Position numbers and translations under genes: made by a program. Positions 8,875 to 27,000 of a DNA stretch of 64,000 nt are shown here, one piece after another. Origin of the DNA: Neoarius graeffei. Its lineage: Eukaryota; Chordata; Actinopteri; Siluriformes; Ariidae. The number at the start of each line of letters is the position of its first letter. Within the stretch, counting starts at the first letter, position 1. The stretch is taken from positions 72,820,779 to 72,884,778 of the forward strand of contig NC_083571.1 in NCBI RefSeq assembly GCF_027579695.1. The letters are read 5' to 3'. The notes below the pieces were generated by a model. It saw only the letters and a program-made list of their open reading frames with translations, did no database searches and had not been told where the DNA came from.

Positions 8875-10295
8875 CAGGGGCGGAGCTAAGGGGTGGCCGG
8901 GGGCGTGGCCACCCCAGGGCACGCCTTGGCCCCACCCTGGCCACCCCAGGGCCGGACAATAAAATTTATAAAAATGATATGTCCCACGAAATGTTAGTTC
9001 CGTCCACTGGATTTTTGTTCCGCCTGTTTGGTTTCTGCGGGGATACATATTACCGTAGCACATAAACATTTCGCGCGTTCAAGCAGCAGGTGGATGAGCA
9101 GGTTGTCGTGACGGTGGTGGTATCAGATAGTCATGCTCTAGTCCGACAACACAACAACCTACGAACTACGTGAACGTGCAATTAATTTGGGAGGTAAGTT
9201 ATAAAAGTTTTAAAAGGTATTGTGCACTACATTTCTATATTTACATGTAACATTCATACACTCTCAACACAGACACACAACTCATGCACTAAATTTTTAT
9301 ATTTAAATGTAACACTCATGCACTGTCTTAACACTCTCTCTCACTCATATATGAACACATACTTCACTCTCAACACACACTGTCTTTCTCTCACTCACTA
9401 AGGTACAACTCATGCACTCTCAACACTCACACCACTCATGCATGATGCACTACATTTCTATATTTACATGTAACACACTTACTGGTATACACAACACTCG
9501 TGCACTCTCAACACACACACTCATGCACTCTGAACATACTCTCTCTCTCTCACACACACACACACACAACTTATGCACTTCATTTTTGTATTTACATGTA
9601 ACATATCTTCACACACAATTCGTCTACATGCAGTGCACATACTTTCCCCCTCTCTCTCTCACACACACACCACTCATGCACTACACCTCATCTATGTCAT
9701 TTTACATCAGTGTAACACTTTCACTCACTCACACACACACACACACACACACAAACACAAACATTTTGTAACTCAACACATTTAGTTTATACAGTACTTA
9801 CAATGGACAATATCACAACATGTGTTTACATATGTTGTATGTATGAGTTAAGTATACAAGTATTTTCCTTTTCCTGAGCAAAGCACTCTTTATTCAAGCC
9901 TGACTAATATCCTTACTACTTCCCAGGTGCCTGGGACAGGTGGTCTTTTAGTTTTTACTTTTGCATTTTAGTAGTGATTGTTAAAATCCTGATGCTTAAC
10001 TAGAGTAAACAAGTTGGATGGTTTCTTTGTTTTGCAGATGCTTTATGTTACATAAATAAATTAATACATTAATTTCTGACCTCTTGGCTCACATGGGTTT
10101 TGTTCATGAGTTAGGCACCAGATATGCCACCAGATACATCAGAATACAGGAAATCAAATCTAGCTAATTCAAAATTTCCTGGGGGAGGACCCCCGGACCC
10201 CCCCCCCCCCTTTTTTAGTCACAGCATGGCCACCCCTTGTATATCCTTGGCCCCCCTTTGGCCACCCCATGTAAAAAATCCTGGCTACGCCACTG
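8875..10295. mobile_element. non-autonomous hAT element
   Basis: The ends CAGGGGCGGAGCTAAGG and CCTGGCTACGCCACTG are inverted hAT-type termini. They are flanked by TGGGCAAG (8867-8874) and GGGGCAAG (10296-10303), an 8-bp duplication with one mismatch. GGCCACCCC motifs repeat near both ends. The middle is a degenerate CA/CT minisatellite. Confidence 0.85.
9225..9775. repeat. degenerate CA/CT-rich minisatellite
   Basis: Units containing CTACATTTCTATATTTACAT, ACTCATGCACTCTCAACAC and (CA)n or (CT)n recur irregularly about every 60 to 150 bases. The ORFs across it are low-complexity H/T/S strings. Confidence 0.85.
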
Positions 10296-11708
10296 GGGGC
10301 AAGTAAGAAAGAGTAGTAGGCAGAGGTTAAGTCAGGGACCCCAGCAGTAATTGAAAAAAATAGAGGAATGTAAGAAACTATCAGCATGGGTCAAGGGGGC
10401 TGGAAGCCCTTTGCGGGGTGCAAGGGCAAAGCCCCTTGAAGCTGTTGAGATTTTAACATTTAAAGATGCTATAGAGCACATTTTTTACATAGATTTAACA
10501 TAGAAAAGCAACAGAATTTAACAATGTGTATCTATTTGATGGCATATTTTATCATCTATGACATAAGTGGCAAAAAAAATTATTTATAAAAATTAGACAA
10601 AAATGTAGCTTTGAAGAATATACTTGCCTAAATATTCCACTGATTTTGTTATAACAATAGCATCCATAGTTCATCTCATTTGTTTATTTTTTTGTTTCGA
10701 GTTAATGTCGATACTAGTCTAATATAAGCCACATTCATTTTTCAAAAATCATGAATATGAGCAGAAATCAATGATTCAGTAATATTAGATATATACATAT
10801 GTACAGCAAATATTGGAGATATTTGATTTTATTTTTTTCAAACCTTTTTGAAAGGTTTTACTGCAGAGGAATTTAATGCTCTTTTCTGGGGTGCATTCTG
10901 TGAGCTTTCCTCCAGTTTTCTCTGCTTTTGTTTCTCTGATCTTTCCTTCTGTTTTTTTCTGATGTTCCTGCAGTGCTCTTTTGGATAGTTTCTTGGGTAC
11001 TCTGTTCACATGAGCTTTTGTTTCAAGTTCTGTATTCACCACATTCATTAATCTCTTCTTGGATTCAACTTCCTCTCTGGCTAAGCGCAACTACGCTTTC
11101 CACGACATATTGAATTAAGTTCAACGCATTAGAAACAAAAGCACGAACGGAGTTAAAACACGTTTTCTAGCAAATGGGCGCAGCCATATTGTTTTCTCGT
11201 TCTATCACATACAGTCTCGCGGTATTTACATCAGTTTAACTTCCGAGTGTTCCCGAATGTCAACAAGAACAAACGAAGCCGACGAAAACATCGCTAAACA
11301 AGCAAACCAAATTAGAACGTGTTCTGCTGGTCATTTTACTTAAACAAACATATTTTTAACGGATATACAAGAGATTAAAAAAAAAAACACTTTGGCTAGA
11401 AAAATAGTGGAATTCCGCTAAATAGTGGATGTCTGGGATCCATGCTGAGCGGAGGCTGCGTTAGCCGCCGCCGCGATGTATAAAAAAAGAGGGGGGTCCA
11501 GGGGTCCTCCCCCGGAAAATTTTGAAAATGTAGATGTTAAATGGTGAATTCTGAGTGATCCTGAATGCAAAATTTTATTTTTATGAAGTATAAATTATGA
11601 AGTAAAATCTTATGAATTTCAATTCTTTGAAAAAACACTGTGAGTAGCCGGCAATGGAGCATTTGTAGGCGGCAAAATCGCCGGTTGCCGGCAGTTGTCG
11701 AGAGGACT
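10296..11708. mobile_element. unclassified insertion inside SINE copy 2
   Basis: The DNA between the hAT right end and the resumption of the SINE at GCAGGCAAGCTGG is foreign to both. It contains GGAAGCCCTTTGCGGGG, a lysine-rich minus-strand ORF, and GGGGTCCTCCCCCGGAAAA close to its right side. An inverted counterpart of that last motif (TTTCCTGGGGGAGGACCCCC, 10176) lies inside the neighbouring hAT element. Its own termini are unclear. Confidence 0.5.
10785..11090 (-). CDS. lysine-rich hypothetical ORF, 101 codons
   Basis: The protein is strongly basic with a predicted helix (KRLMNVVNTELETKAHVN, then EGKIRETKAEKTGGKL) and no family I recognise. It may be an exon of the element that carries it, or chance. 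There is no flanking promoter and no clear splice site. Codon use gives no help. Confidence 0.25.
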   Translation of the reverse strand: MRLAREEVESKKRLMNVVNTELETKAHVNRVPKKLSKRALQEHQKKTEGKIRETKAEKTGGKLTECTPEKSIKFLCSKTFQKGLKKIKSNISNICCTYVYI

Positions 11709-12067
11709 GCGCAGGCAAGCTGGAGCCTATCCCAGCTGACTACGGGCAAAAGGCGGGGTACACCCTGGACAAGTCGCCAGGTCATCACAGGGCTGACACA
11801 TAGACACAGACAACCATTCACACCTACGGTCAATTTAGAGTCACCAGTTAACCTAACCTGCATGTCTTTGGACTGTGGGGGAAACCGGAGCACCCGGAGG
11901 AAACCCACACAGACACGGGGAGAACATGCAAACTCCATACAGAAAGGCCCTCGCCGGCCACGGGGCTCGAACCCGGACCTTCTTGCTGTGAGGCGACAGC
12001 ACTAACCACTACACCACCGTGCTGCCCCAACCACAAACATAAGCACCTGAAATTTGTGAAACGCTAA

Positions 12068-13867
<1,800 letters not shown>

Positions 13868-14159
13868 TACATGGCATCATGGACACCATGAAATACCAGG
13901 ACATTTTAAATCAGAATCTGGCTGCCTCTGCCAGGAAACTCAAACTGGGTCATCAATGGATCTTCTAGCAGGAAGGTGATCTGAAACATATGTCGATGTC
14001 CAAAATCCTGGAAATTATGAAGAACACAATGACGCCCTGATTATTCCTGACTTTATCAGTGCAGTGATATTTAACGAACAGCTGTACACTGTATTAAATT
14101 ATATAATTATATTAAAGCCCTGTGATGTGTGTGTTAGAACATCATACAGGAGTGTAAAC

Positions 14160-19151
<4,992 letters not shown>

Positions 19152-20800
19152 TTCACACCGCATCACCCCCCAACTGGAGAACCGGAACACGTGATCAGCG
19201 TACATCTGAGAATCAGACACATCACATCCACTGTTCATCTGAGGCCTCACCTGAGTGACTAATTACTGAGCCTCTATAGTGTGTTGTAATCTCCTCATTA
19301 CTGTCTTATTCACCACTAAACCCTGGCATACAGCGGAGTCCAAACGTCTGAGTGAGCAGTGAATGTTTCCTCAGCACCACGACACCATCCTGCAGAATAT
19401 CCATCAAAAATAACTTGCTGATCATCATCTGTTCATCAATATCAAACAGAATAGTCAAACATATTCCTGTAAACATCTACAAAAGTGTGTCAAATGTGTT
19501 TTTAAATCCGTAGATTTATATAATTTTTAAGATAAACCTGGGATTTGTGATCTTGTTTCATTTTCAAGTCTCAGTGGACCTTTTTCTGGCCCTGAAAAAA
19601 AGCTCTGCCCCCTTGGCGTCACTCACAGAACTGATCGGAAGTAATGTTTCGTCTGTAGAGTTCCTCATTGACTCTTTCCTACGAAGTGCACATGAAAGTA
19701 AAATTAGTGGCTTTTAATTTTTTTAGCATAAATAAAGTTATGTTAAAGATTTTTGTTGGAAAATATATCGACTTAAAAAATGTAAAAACACTTCAAGTGA
19801 AGGAATAATGCTCAATCATGATTGTGGGTGTGGCACATAAGGACCAATCTGATTGGCTGCCACTAAATGATATGAGCATCTTATTTGTATTCATTTTTTT
19901 TTGCTCTGTATTGCTGTAATTTTTCTCATCCTTCATATGTCTTAAAAATAAATGTTTTGAGTATTATAATGTTCTTCCTCGTATATTGCCACAATGATAA
20001 AGTTTTGACACTCTGTGGTTTCCAGTAATTACAATACAATTAAATATTTATTTGCATATTATATATTATCCCATTTGAGCTACAGCTGAAGTCTTTTCAT
20101 GTCCTGATTTTATTTTTAATTATCAGATTTTTAGCTGAAGTTAAGTTTCAGACTTAAAGTGAGTTTGAAATGGTTTGCTGTTTGGGGGGGGGAGTCCAGT
20201 AGCCATATTGGGATAAATATTGAGGTGAATTGTTAATTTCCCGTGTTCATGTGTGAAGCTGTCAAAAACATAATCCGATGAGTTTTGTCCACTTTATTAC
20301 AGTAAATTCAGTGTAATTTCTGTGTAAATGTCTGTATACATATCATTTTCAATTGCAGTTATTTAAACGGTGCTTTAACCACTGAAGCCTTTTACTAATT
20401 TTATTTTTCTTTCTTATGGTCTGGATTATGGTCTTCATGACGCTTATAACCTGTTTTTTATTTTTTTAATCCTCATATTGGAATTTTTTTATACTTCACA
20501 ATCACTTTAATTCTGTATTACGGCTGTTGTGTGTGTATTTATGTATTTATAGATGCGTTGAAGTTTTTTAGCGAGTTGGAGTTTTCATGTGCCTCATGAT
20601 TTCTCTGAAACCGGATGCAGTACCTGAATGCGGAGTTGAAACAGATACCTCACAGTCAGGAGGAGACACCAGAACAGTCTACTGTGACATGTCAGTGCTG
20701 TCCAGATTACCGTCTGTGTCTTTTAGGTTTTTCTATGTGTTTTTATATTCCTACATTTCAAAGGAGTGATCACAATAAATGTCTTTCCAACTGGAATATG
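19152..20800 (+). other. cldnd1: cldnd1 3' UTR and downstream flank
   Basis: After the stop there is no ORF of note. Candidate polyadenylation signals lie near 19729, 19948 and 20774 (CACAATAAATGTC). The last would give a 3' UTR of about 1.6 kb; which is used cannot be told. Confidence 0.5.
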
Positions 20801-20824
20801 TGTTCAGTGATTTATTTATATTTA

Positions 20825-20925
20825 TTTACAGCTTCGAAGTGTGATAGAAAATAAAACCTGATCTGCTGTCTCAGTCTTAACCTCTGTAACCCATGGTGTG
20901 GATTTGATGATGGCTTATTGTACAA
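20825..20925 (+). repeat. dispersed unclassified repeat, copy A (partial)
   Basis: The stretch ATAGAAAATAAAACCTGATC and CTGTAACCCATGGTGTGGAT matches the copies at 25885 and 26690. Confidence 0.7.
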
Positions 20926-21391
20926 GTCTGAGTTTGGGATTTGACCAAAGGTGGAATAGAGAGAGGAACAGAGAACTGAGTGTTAACCTTTTAATAAAGC
21001 TCATTTACATTAGCTGAGCTTCACCTGTGTTCCTCAGTGGTGAGAGTTGTGGTTTCTGGAGGTTGTTGGGTTGAGCTCCAGGCATAGTGCTCTGGGTGAG
21101 TCATGACTCTAATTACTGGGTAAAATAACTTTAAAGCTCATTAACCAAACACCTGTAAATATGTTGACAGCTTATGTTTTATTTGGAAATGTTCCCAAAT
21201 GCTGAATGTGTGAAATGTTTTAAACACTTCCCAGAAAGCACACAGATACAGAGTGTGTTGGTGAGCAGTGCTACTTCAGAGCTACACTTCCTGTTACTGA
21301 GAGAATGGACATGGAAGTTATGATCACTGAACTTTTACCAGCTCACCTGGAAACACTTCACTGGCTTGCTTTGAGTCATTGATCAATGAGC
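20926..21391. other. intergenic DNA between the convergent genes
   Basis: I see no gene, RNA or transposon end here. Confidence 0.5.
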
Positions 21392-21403
21392 TAATGAGCA
21401 CCA

Positions 21404-21780
21404 TTTCATCTCATCTCATTATCTCTAGCCGCTTTATCCTTCTACAGGGTCGCAGGCAAGCTGGAGCCTATCCCAGCTGACTACGGGCGAAAGGCGGGGT
21501 ACACCCTGGACAAGTCGCCAGGTCATCACAGGGCTGACACAGACACAGACAACCATTCACACTCACATTCACACCTACGGTCAATTTAGAGTCACCAGTT
21601 AACCTAACCTGCATGTCTTTGGACTGTGGGGGAAACCGGAGCACCCGGAGGAAACCCACGCGGACACGGGGAGAACATGCAAACTCCACACAGAAAGGCC
21701 CTCGCCGGCCCCGGGGCTCGAACCCAGGACCTTCTTGCTGTGAGGCGACAGCGCTAACCACTACACCACCGTGCCGCCCC
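21404..21780 (-). mobile_element. Mermaid-type SINE, copy 3
   Basis: Full-length, minus strand, with intact A and B boxes. The target duplication TAATGAGCACCA flanks it at 21392-21403 and 21781-21792. Both copies of the duplication are identical, so it is fairly young. Confidence 0.95.
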
Positions 21781-21807
21781 TAATGAGCACCAGTACCAGT
21801 AAAAGTC

Positions 21808-22030
21808 CTCAGTGGTGCAGTGGTTAGCCTCATGGTTGCCGATGTGTGAAATCCCTGGTTTGAGTCTGTGCATTTTATTTTAGCTGTAGTTCAGTGTTAT
21901 GTATAATAAGGTGAAAAACTCTGTAAAACAGGTTGTGTGCATTCCTGTAGCTCTTGTATGAGCATGGCCTCGGGCTTGAGAGGTTGCTAGTTCAAACCCC
22001 TTCCAGGCTATGAGCAGAGAGTGGGGGTTA
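21808..22030 (+). repeat. tRNA-like SINE heads (degenerate)
   Basis: GTGCAGTGGTTAGCCTC with GGTTTGAGTCT (21814-21867) and a later GTTCAAACCCC (about 21990) look like Pol III A/B boxes of decayed SINEs. They do not fold as functional tRNAs. Confidence 0.35.
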
Positions 22031-22095
22031 ATATCATGGGAGCTTGGGCTGGGCCACACAGACTAGTAGGAGGTTATGGAGAAAATGACTCTTAA

Positions 22096-23174
22096 CCCTT
22101 TGATGCAAAACATATGCACACCCCTTCTAATGCACAACAAGGGTCAAAAATGACCCGCATTCATTTTCCAGGTTATTTCATGCTGACTGAGTTTTTCTTT
22201 GCTCTATCTTTTGAAATCAATTTATTTTATGATTGAATATTCCAAGTATTCTTTAAATATCTTGTTTTTAATTACCACAAATCATTAATTTCATTTTTTC
22301 TTTCCTACTTTATGAACAAAAATACTTTTTATATTACTACACATGGGTCATCCAAGTGTGATTTAAAATTAAATGTCTTAATACTATAATAATAATTTGT
22401 TTCAAGTAATTACTTTAGCAGTGAATGGGGCCAGTTATTAATTTATTAACTATGTAGTTAGCTAAGCCAACTACAATAAAATTAGCTAACTAAAGTAGAA
22501 TATGTCAACAGCTAGGTAGCTAATAGTAATTACTTGTAACTTTCTGACAAGTAATCTACTCACTCTCAAGGTAACCTAAACATCATCAATTTTTTCTAAG
22601 GTGATGTTAGAACAATTGTTTTCATTACTTACATTACTTACATGTATTAGATGAGCAAAGGGCGCTGTGCTGAGCTGTGAAATGTCTGACACAAGCACAA
22701 TTCACAGTTCCCACCAAATGCTGTAGTAAATGCATGTGGGTCGTTTCTGACCCATGTGTGTAAACTTGATGTAGAATTACAAAAGCTGTGCTTGTTCATA
22801 ACTCAAGAAAGGAAAAATAAAAATGATTTGTACTAAACAAAAACAAGATATTTACTGCATATTTGGAAAAGTAAATGACAAAGTGAATTTATTTCAAAAG
22901 TATATCATAGGAACACTCAGTCATACATGAAATAACCTGGAAAATGAATGCAGGTCATTTTTGACCCATGTTGTGCATTAGAAGGGTAGTGATACAAAAA
23001 GGGTTTTTATTCAAAAAGTAAGAAAGGAAAAAATAAAATAAGGATGTATGATGATCAAAAACAAGTTAATTGAGGAATACCTTGAATACTGAACGATGGA
23101 ATTAATTTATTGCAAAGATATAGAAGATAAAAACTCAGCCGGGTCACTTTTGACCCATGTTTTGCATCAAAGGG
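22096..23174. mobile_element. non-autonomous piggyBac-type element, copy 1
   Basis: TTAA flanks both ends (22092-22095 and 23175-23178). The termini are CCCTTTGATGCAAAACATATG and CATGTTTTGCATCAAAGGG. The palindromic motif GGGTCAAAAATGACCC and variants recur inside, next to CCAGGTTATTTCATG. There is no transposase. Confidence 0.85.
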
Positions 23175-23264
23175 TTAAAATGGAATATGTATTTTATTTA
23201 TAGTAGTGATGATTGAATACAGTCTTACATACAAACATTTTTTGGTGAAAATGTAAAATATATA

Positions 23265-23612
23265 GGGTGGCATGGTGTAGTGGTTGGCACTGTCGCCTCA
23301 CAGCAAGAAAGTCCTGGGTTCAAGGCCGGCGAGGGCCTTTCTGTGTGGAGGTTGCATGCTGTCCACGTGGGTTTCCTCCAGGTGCTCCGGTTTCCCCCAC
23401 AGTCCAAAGGCATGCAGGTTAGGCTAACTGGTGGCTCTAAATTGACTGTAGGTGTGAATGTGAGCATGAATGGTTGTCTACAGTATGTGTCAGCCCTGCG
23501 ATGACCTGGAGACTTGTCCAGGGTGTACCCTGCCTCTCGTCCATAGTCAGCTGGGATAGGCTCCAGCTTCCCTGCAACCCTGTAGGACAGGATAAGTGGC
23601 TACAGATAATGG
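23265..23612 (+). mobile_element. Mermaid-type SINE, copy 4
   Basis: Target duplication ATGTAAAATATATA at 23251-23264 and 23613-23626. The B box is damaged (GGTTCAAGGCCGG), and the copy is more diverged than the others. Confidence 0.92.
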
Positions 23613-23626
23613 ATGTAAAATATATA

Positions 23627-23896
23627 TAATTTACTTTTTCAAAATAATTTAAAATTCAAAATTAAAGTTTAAAAAAAATCATGACAATCTAGTGCATCAT
23701 TTTTTTTTTATTATTTTTTTTTGTAAAACCTGACTTTTTGAATATTTTTGGTTAGGAATCATGTTATAGTGATTTTTAAACCTGAGGCTGTGATTTATAA
23801 GAAAAACAATTAAAAGATTAGAATCTTTAATCTTTGGTTTTTTTGCATACAACTTCCTGTCCTCATTTTGTGAACTCCTTGTTTTTAGGTTTTATC
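23627..23896. other. AT-rich DNA, includes acy3 3' flank
   Basis: Downstream of the acy3 stop on the minus strand. Poly-A and poly-T runs are present; AATTTTAAATTATT-type sequence prevents a firm polyadenylation call. Confidence 0.45.
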
Positions 23897-24094
23897 TCAG
23901 TCTCTTTTCGCTTGTATACTTGGGATGCTCAGTGTTTTCTTGTGAGCCAGATGGAAGGCGATTCCCTTCTCATAGTAAGCCGCCTCATTAATGAACAGAG
24001 GATGAAGTGGTTCTTCTTCTTCGTAGCTCAGCGTCTCTCCAGAGAACGTCAGGAACACAGGATCTCCCCGCTGGAGAAGGCAGAAGTCTTGATC
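23897..24094 (-). CDS. acy3: acy3 coding exon 6 with stop
   Basis: The acceptor is ATTCTCCAG. It codes [20 protein letters not shown], then [19 protein letters not shown], and ends with TGA at 23897. Confidence 0.95.
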   Translation of the reverse strand, partial: DQDFCLLQRGDPVFLTFSGETLSYEEEEPLHPLFINEAAYYEKGIAFHLAHKKTLSIPSIQAKRD

Positions 24095-27000
24095 CTGGAG
24101 AATTTATTCACATCTCATCTCATCTCAGACATAATACTGAAATTTTTTTAAAAACTCCAATATCATGACTTCACACCTAGTCTGACTCCTTTAAATTGTG
24201 TTTCAGGAGTTTGGGCCAAAAATGTTCACATTTAGCCATTTTTCAGCTTTTTGGCATTTTCCCACCGCAGTTCAGCCTTTATCCACACGGTGGCAGCACT
24301 GCTCACACACAGTATTTTAGCTACATCGGTACAAGTAGGACTCCTGAAATTGAGGTATTTCACCCACGTGACCAAGTCACGTGACGCAGCCATTTTGGAC
24401 GGCACGCTTAAGTCCTTCAGTGCAAGGCGGTATGAGATGGTGGAGACCTTTGCACATTTTAACAAGAAAGTAAGCTGTGATTCGTGTTAAATTGGCTCTG
24501 TCTTTTATCACAAACACTGTACCCAGCCTTGGTATGGAGCCCTGTGTCTTTATTTCTGTGTCCCGTTTCTTTCTAGCCTCTGTTATTGCGTTTTATGTCT
24601 GATGTCTGCTACATGCAACTCTAGACAAATTAACACTGCCTTGTTTCACTGCTCAGATGGGTTAACAAACACTGACCCATTTACTTTTTGCTATATATTT
24701 TATCAAAATTGTGTTAACTGATAAACTAACCTGAAATGAAATGATCACTGCAAAGTCTGGAGTACTCTGTTGGCTCCCAATCCTGTGTCTTCACAGCTGC
24801 AATCCATTTGGCCCTCTTGTCTGGGTCAGTAGGAAACCGGTAGTGATGTGTCGGTCGCGAACGATCCGGTTCAAAGAGCCGGCTCTTTGAAGTGAACGAC
24901 GGGAGCCGGCTCTTCGGTGGGAGCCGAGTTGGGGAGCCGAATTAGTTTTTTGTCCTTAGGTGCCTCAGAGAGAGACTTTCACAAAAAAAGTTGCTGTCCG
25001 ATTGCGTCTTTGTGTTGTCTATTACCATTCAAAGGAAAAAAAGTAGCATGGTGTACGCCTACTTTTTTTGGTTGGGGGGGTTGATGTCATTCACAGCTGT
25101 GAAAATACGAAAATTGGTGAATGCTTAAAGCTGTGGAGCGCAGGGGAGAGGAGTCTGTGAGGCACCTGAGGAGGAGAAAATCAGCTGTGTATTTTATATT
25201 GGTAATATAACAGTTTTGCATTATGTTTGTGAGAAAATAATTTATTAATTGGTAAGTAAGTTTTATTTCTATAGCTAGAACATTGTTACACTGCTATACT
25301 TTACAAAGCTTTACAATGGCTACAAAAACTAAAAAATAAAATGGAAAACATCCTATTGATAAAATATAAATAATAATGTAATTAATTAACTAGTTAATTG
25401 CAGCAATTAAATCAAAAATAAAATCTCAGGAGCCGTTTGGGAGCCGAAAGAGCCGGCTCCTTATAGTAAGAAGAGCCAAAAGAGCCGGCTCCCGAAAAAG
25501 AGCCGAAATTCCCATCACTAGAAACCGGTAAAAGGAGCGTCCTGCACGCTGTCCCTGTCTGTTGTGGCAGCCCACAGCACAACAAGCAAACACCATGGTT
25601 ATTTATAGAGTGCTTACTGACAAATTAATCTATTCTAGGTGTCTGTAACACTTTTTTTTTTCAAGCTGGTTCTCCCTCTCTGTCTGCAGCGTTAGTATGT
25701 AGCTTGACGTTCAAAATGGCGGACACCGGGGCGTCACGTGACCCTGTGACGTCAGGTGAAATACCTCAATTATGCTGCTTATGAGGAACAACAAATCTGA
25801 TAAAGAAGACAGATATTATACATTTTGCCTCAGAAACACACTGTAGTAGCTTTATTTAGTCTTATAACGGACATTTTACGCTGTACTAAACACCTCCCTG
25901 ATCTCAGCTTCAGAGTGGGATAGAAAAATAAAACCTGCACTGTCTCAGTCTAAACTTCTGAAACCTATGGTGTGAATTTGGGGGAGATCAGAGAAAGTCA
26001 AAATTTTCATCCAAAAAGTACAAAGGCTTACAGTTTTGTTTGGGTGAAATTTTTGATGTTCTCAGATTTTCTTCATTTTCACACTGTTGGTTCCTGAGGT
26101 GAAGCGGAGACTGGAGCATGTTTCATTTCATTTTGGTCCCAAGCTGAGATCTGAGGGTTGAATTTACAATATATTCCATTCATTTTCTATAATCAGGAGC
26201 CTCAGATCTCAGTTTTGGAGTGCGATAGAAAAACAAAACTAAATAGAGACTGTGACTAAAGTCACAGTAATTTGTGCTATATGTTACAAAGCAGGACGTC
26301 TGGTCACTGTACCCTATAGATTTGGAATGGTAAAAGATAGAGCATGACGCTTAGTGAGGAAAAGTTGCACCCTGCTGCCCTGAACAACAACAAAAAAAAC
26401 TTGATTGAAAAAAATCATGAAAATTGACAGTTATAAGTGATCGAAAAAAAATCCCGTTTTTCATGGATCATTCCGGATCAGTGATCCGGATCAGCATCAA
26501 AAGTCATAGCAATGTAATTCGATCCAGATGTATTCTTCATGTGAAATTTGGTGATGATTGTTTGAAAACTGAGGGAGAAATAGCATCTTAAAAAGTAATA
26601 ATAAGAAGAAGAGAAGAAACAGAAGAAGGTAGAACGATCCTGACTGACAATAACAATTTGCGCCAGTGCTGCTAGTGGAAATTAACATGTGCTCCAGTCT
26701 ATGCCTTCACCTCACTAACCAACAGTGCAAAGATGAAGAACATCTGAGAACATCAAAAATTTCACCCCAAAAAACTGTCAGGGGTTTTGTGTTTTTTGGG
26801 TGAAAAATTTGACTTTCTCTGATCTTCTCCAAATCCACACCATGGGTTACAGAGGTTGAGACTGAGACAGCAGTGCAGGTTTTATTTTCTATCAGACTCT
26901 GAAGCTGAGATCTGAGGGTCTGCTTTCTGATATTTTCATACATATTTAATAGGCCGAATTAGCCAAATATGTCCTTACTGAGTCCCGATAGCAAGATAGG

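Larger units (their letters stand above)
8819..12028 (-). mobile_element. Mermaid-type SINE copy 2, split by a 2.8-kb insertion
   Basis: The tail end (CTCATTATCTCTAGTCG, 8819-8866) and the body plus tRNA-like head (11709-12028) belong to one minus-strand SINE. The target duplication AACCACAAACAT brackets the pair at 8807-8818 and 12029-12040, showing both parts went in together. Confidence 0.85.

Noticed and set aside
9412-9785. ORF rich in His, Thr and Ser
   Set aside because: Translation of the CA/CT minisatellite.
20587-20769. 60-codon ORF in the cldnd1 3' flank
   Set aside because: No domain or conserved context; length expected by chance in UTR DNA.
24001-24151. Plus-strand ORF reading [15 protein letters not shown]
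   Set aside because: Shadow of acy3 exon 6, which is coded on the minus strand with correct splice phase.
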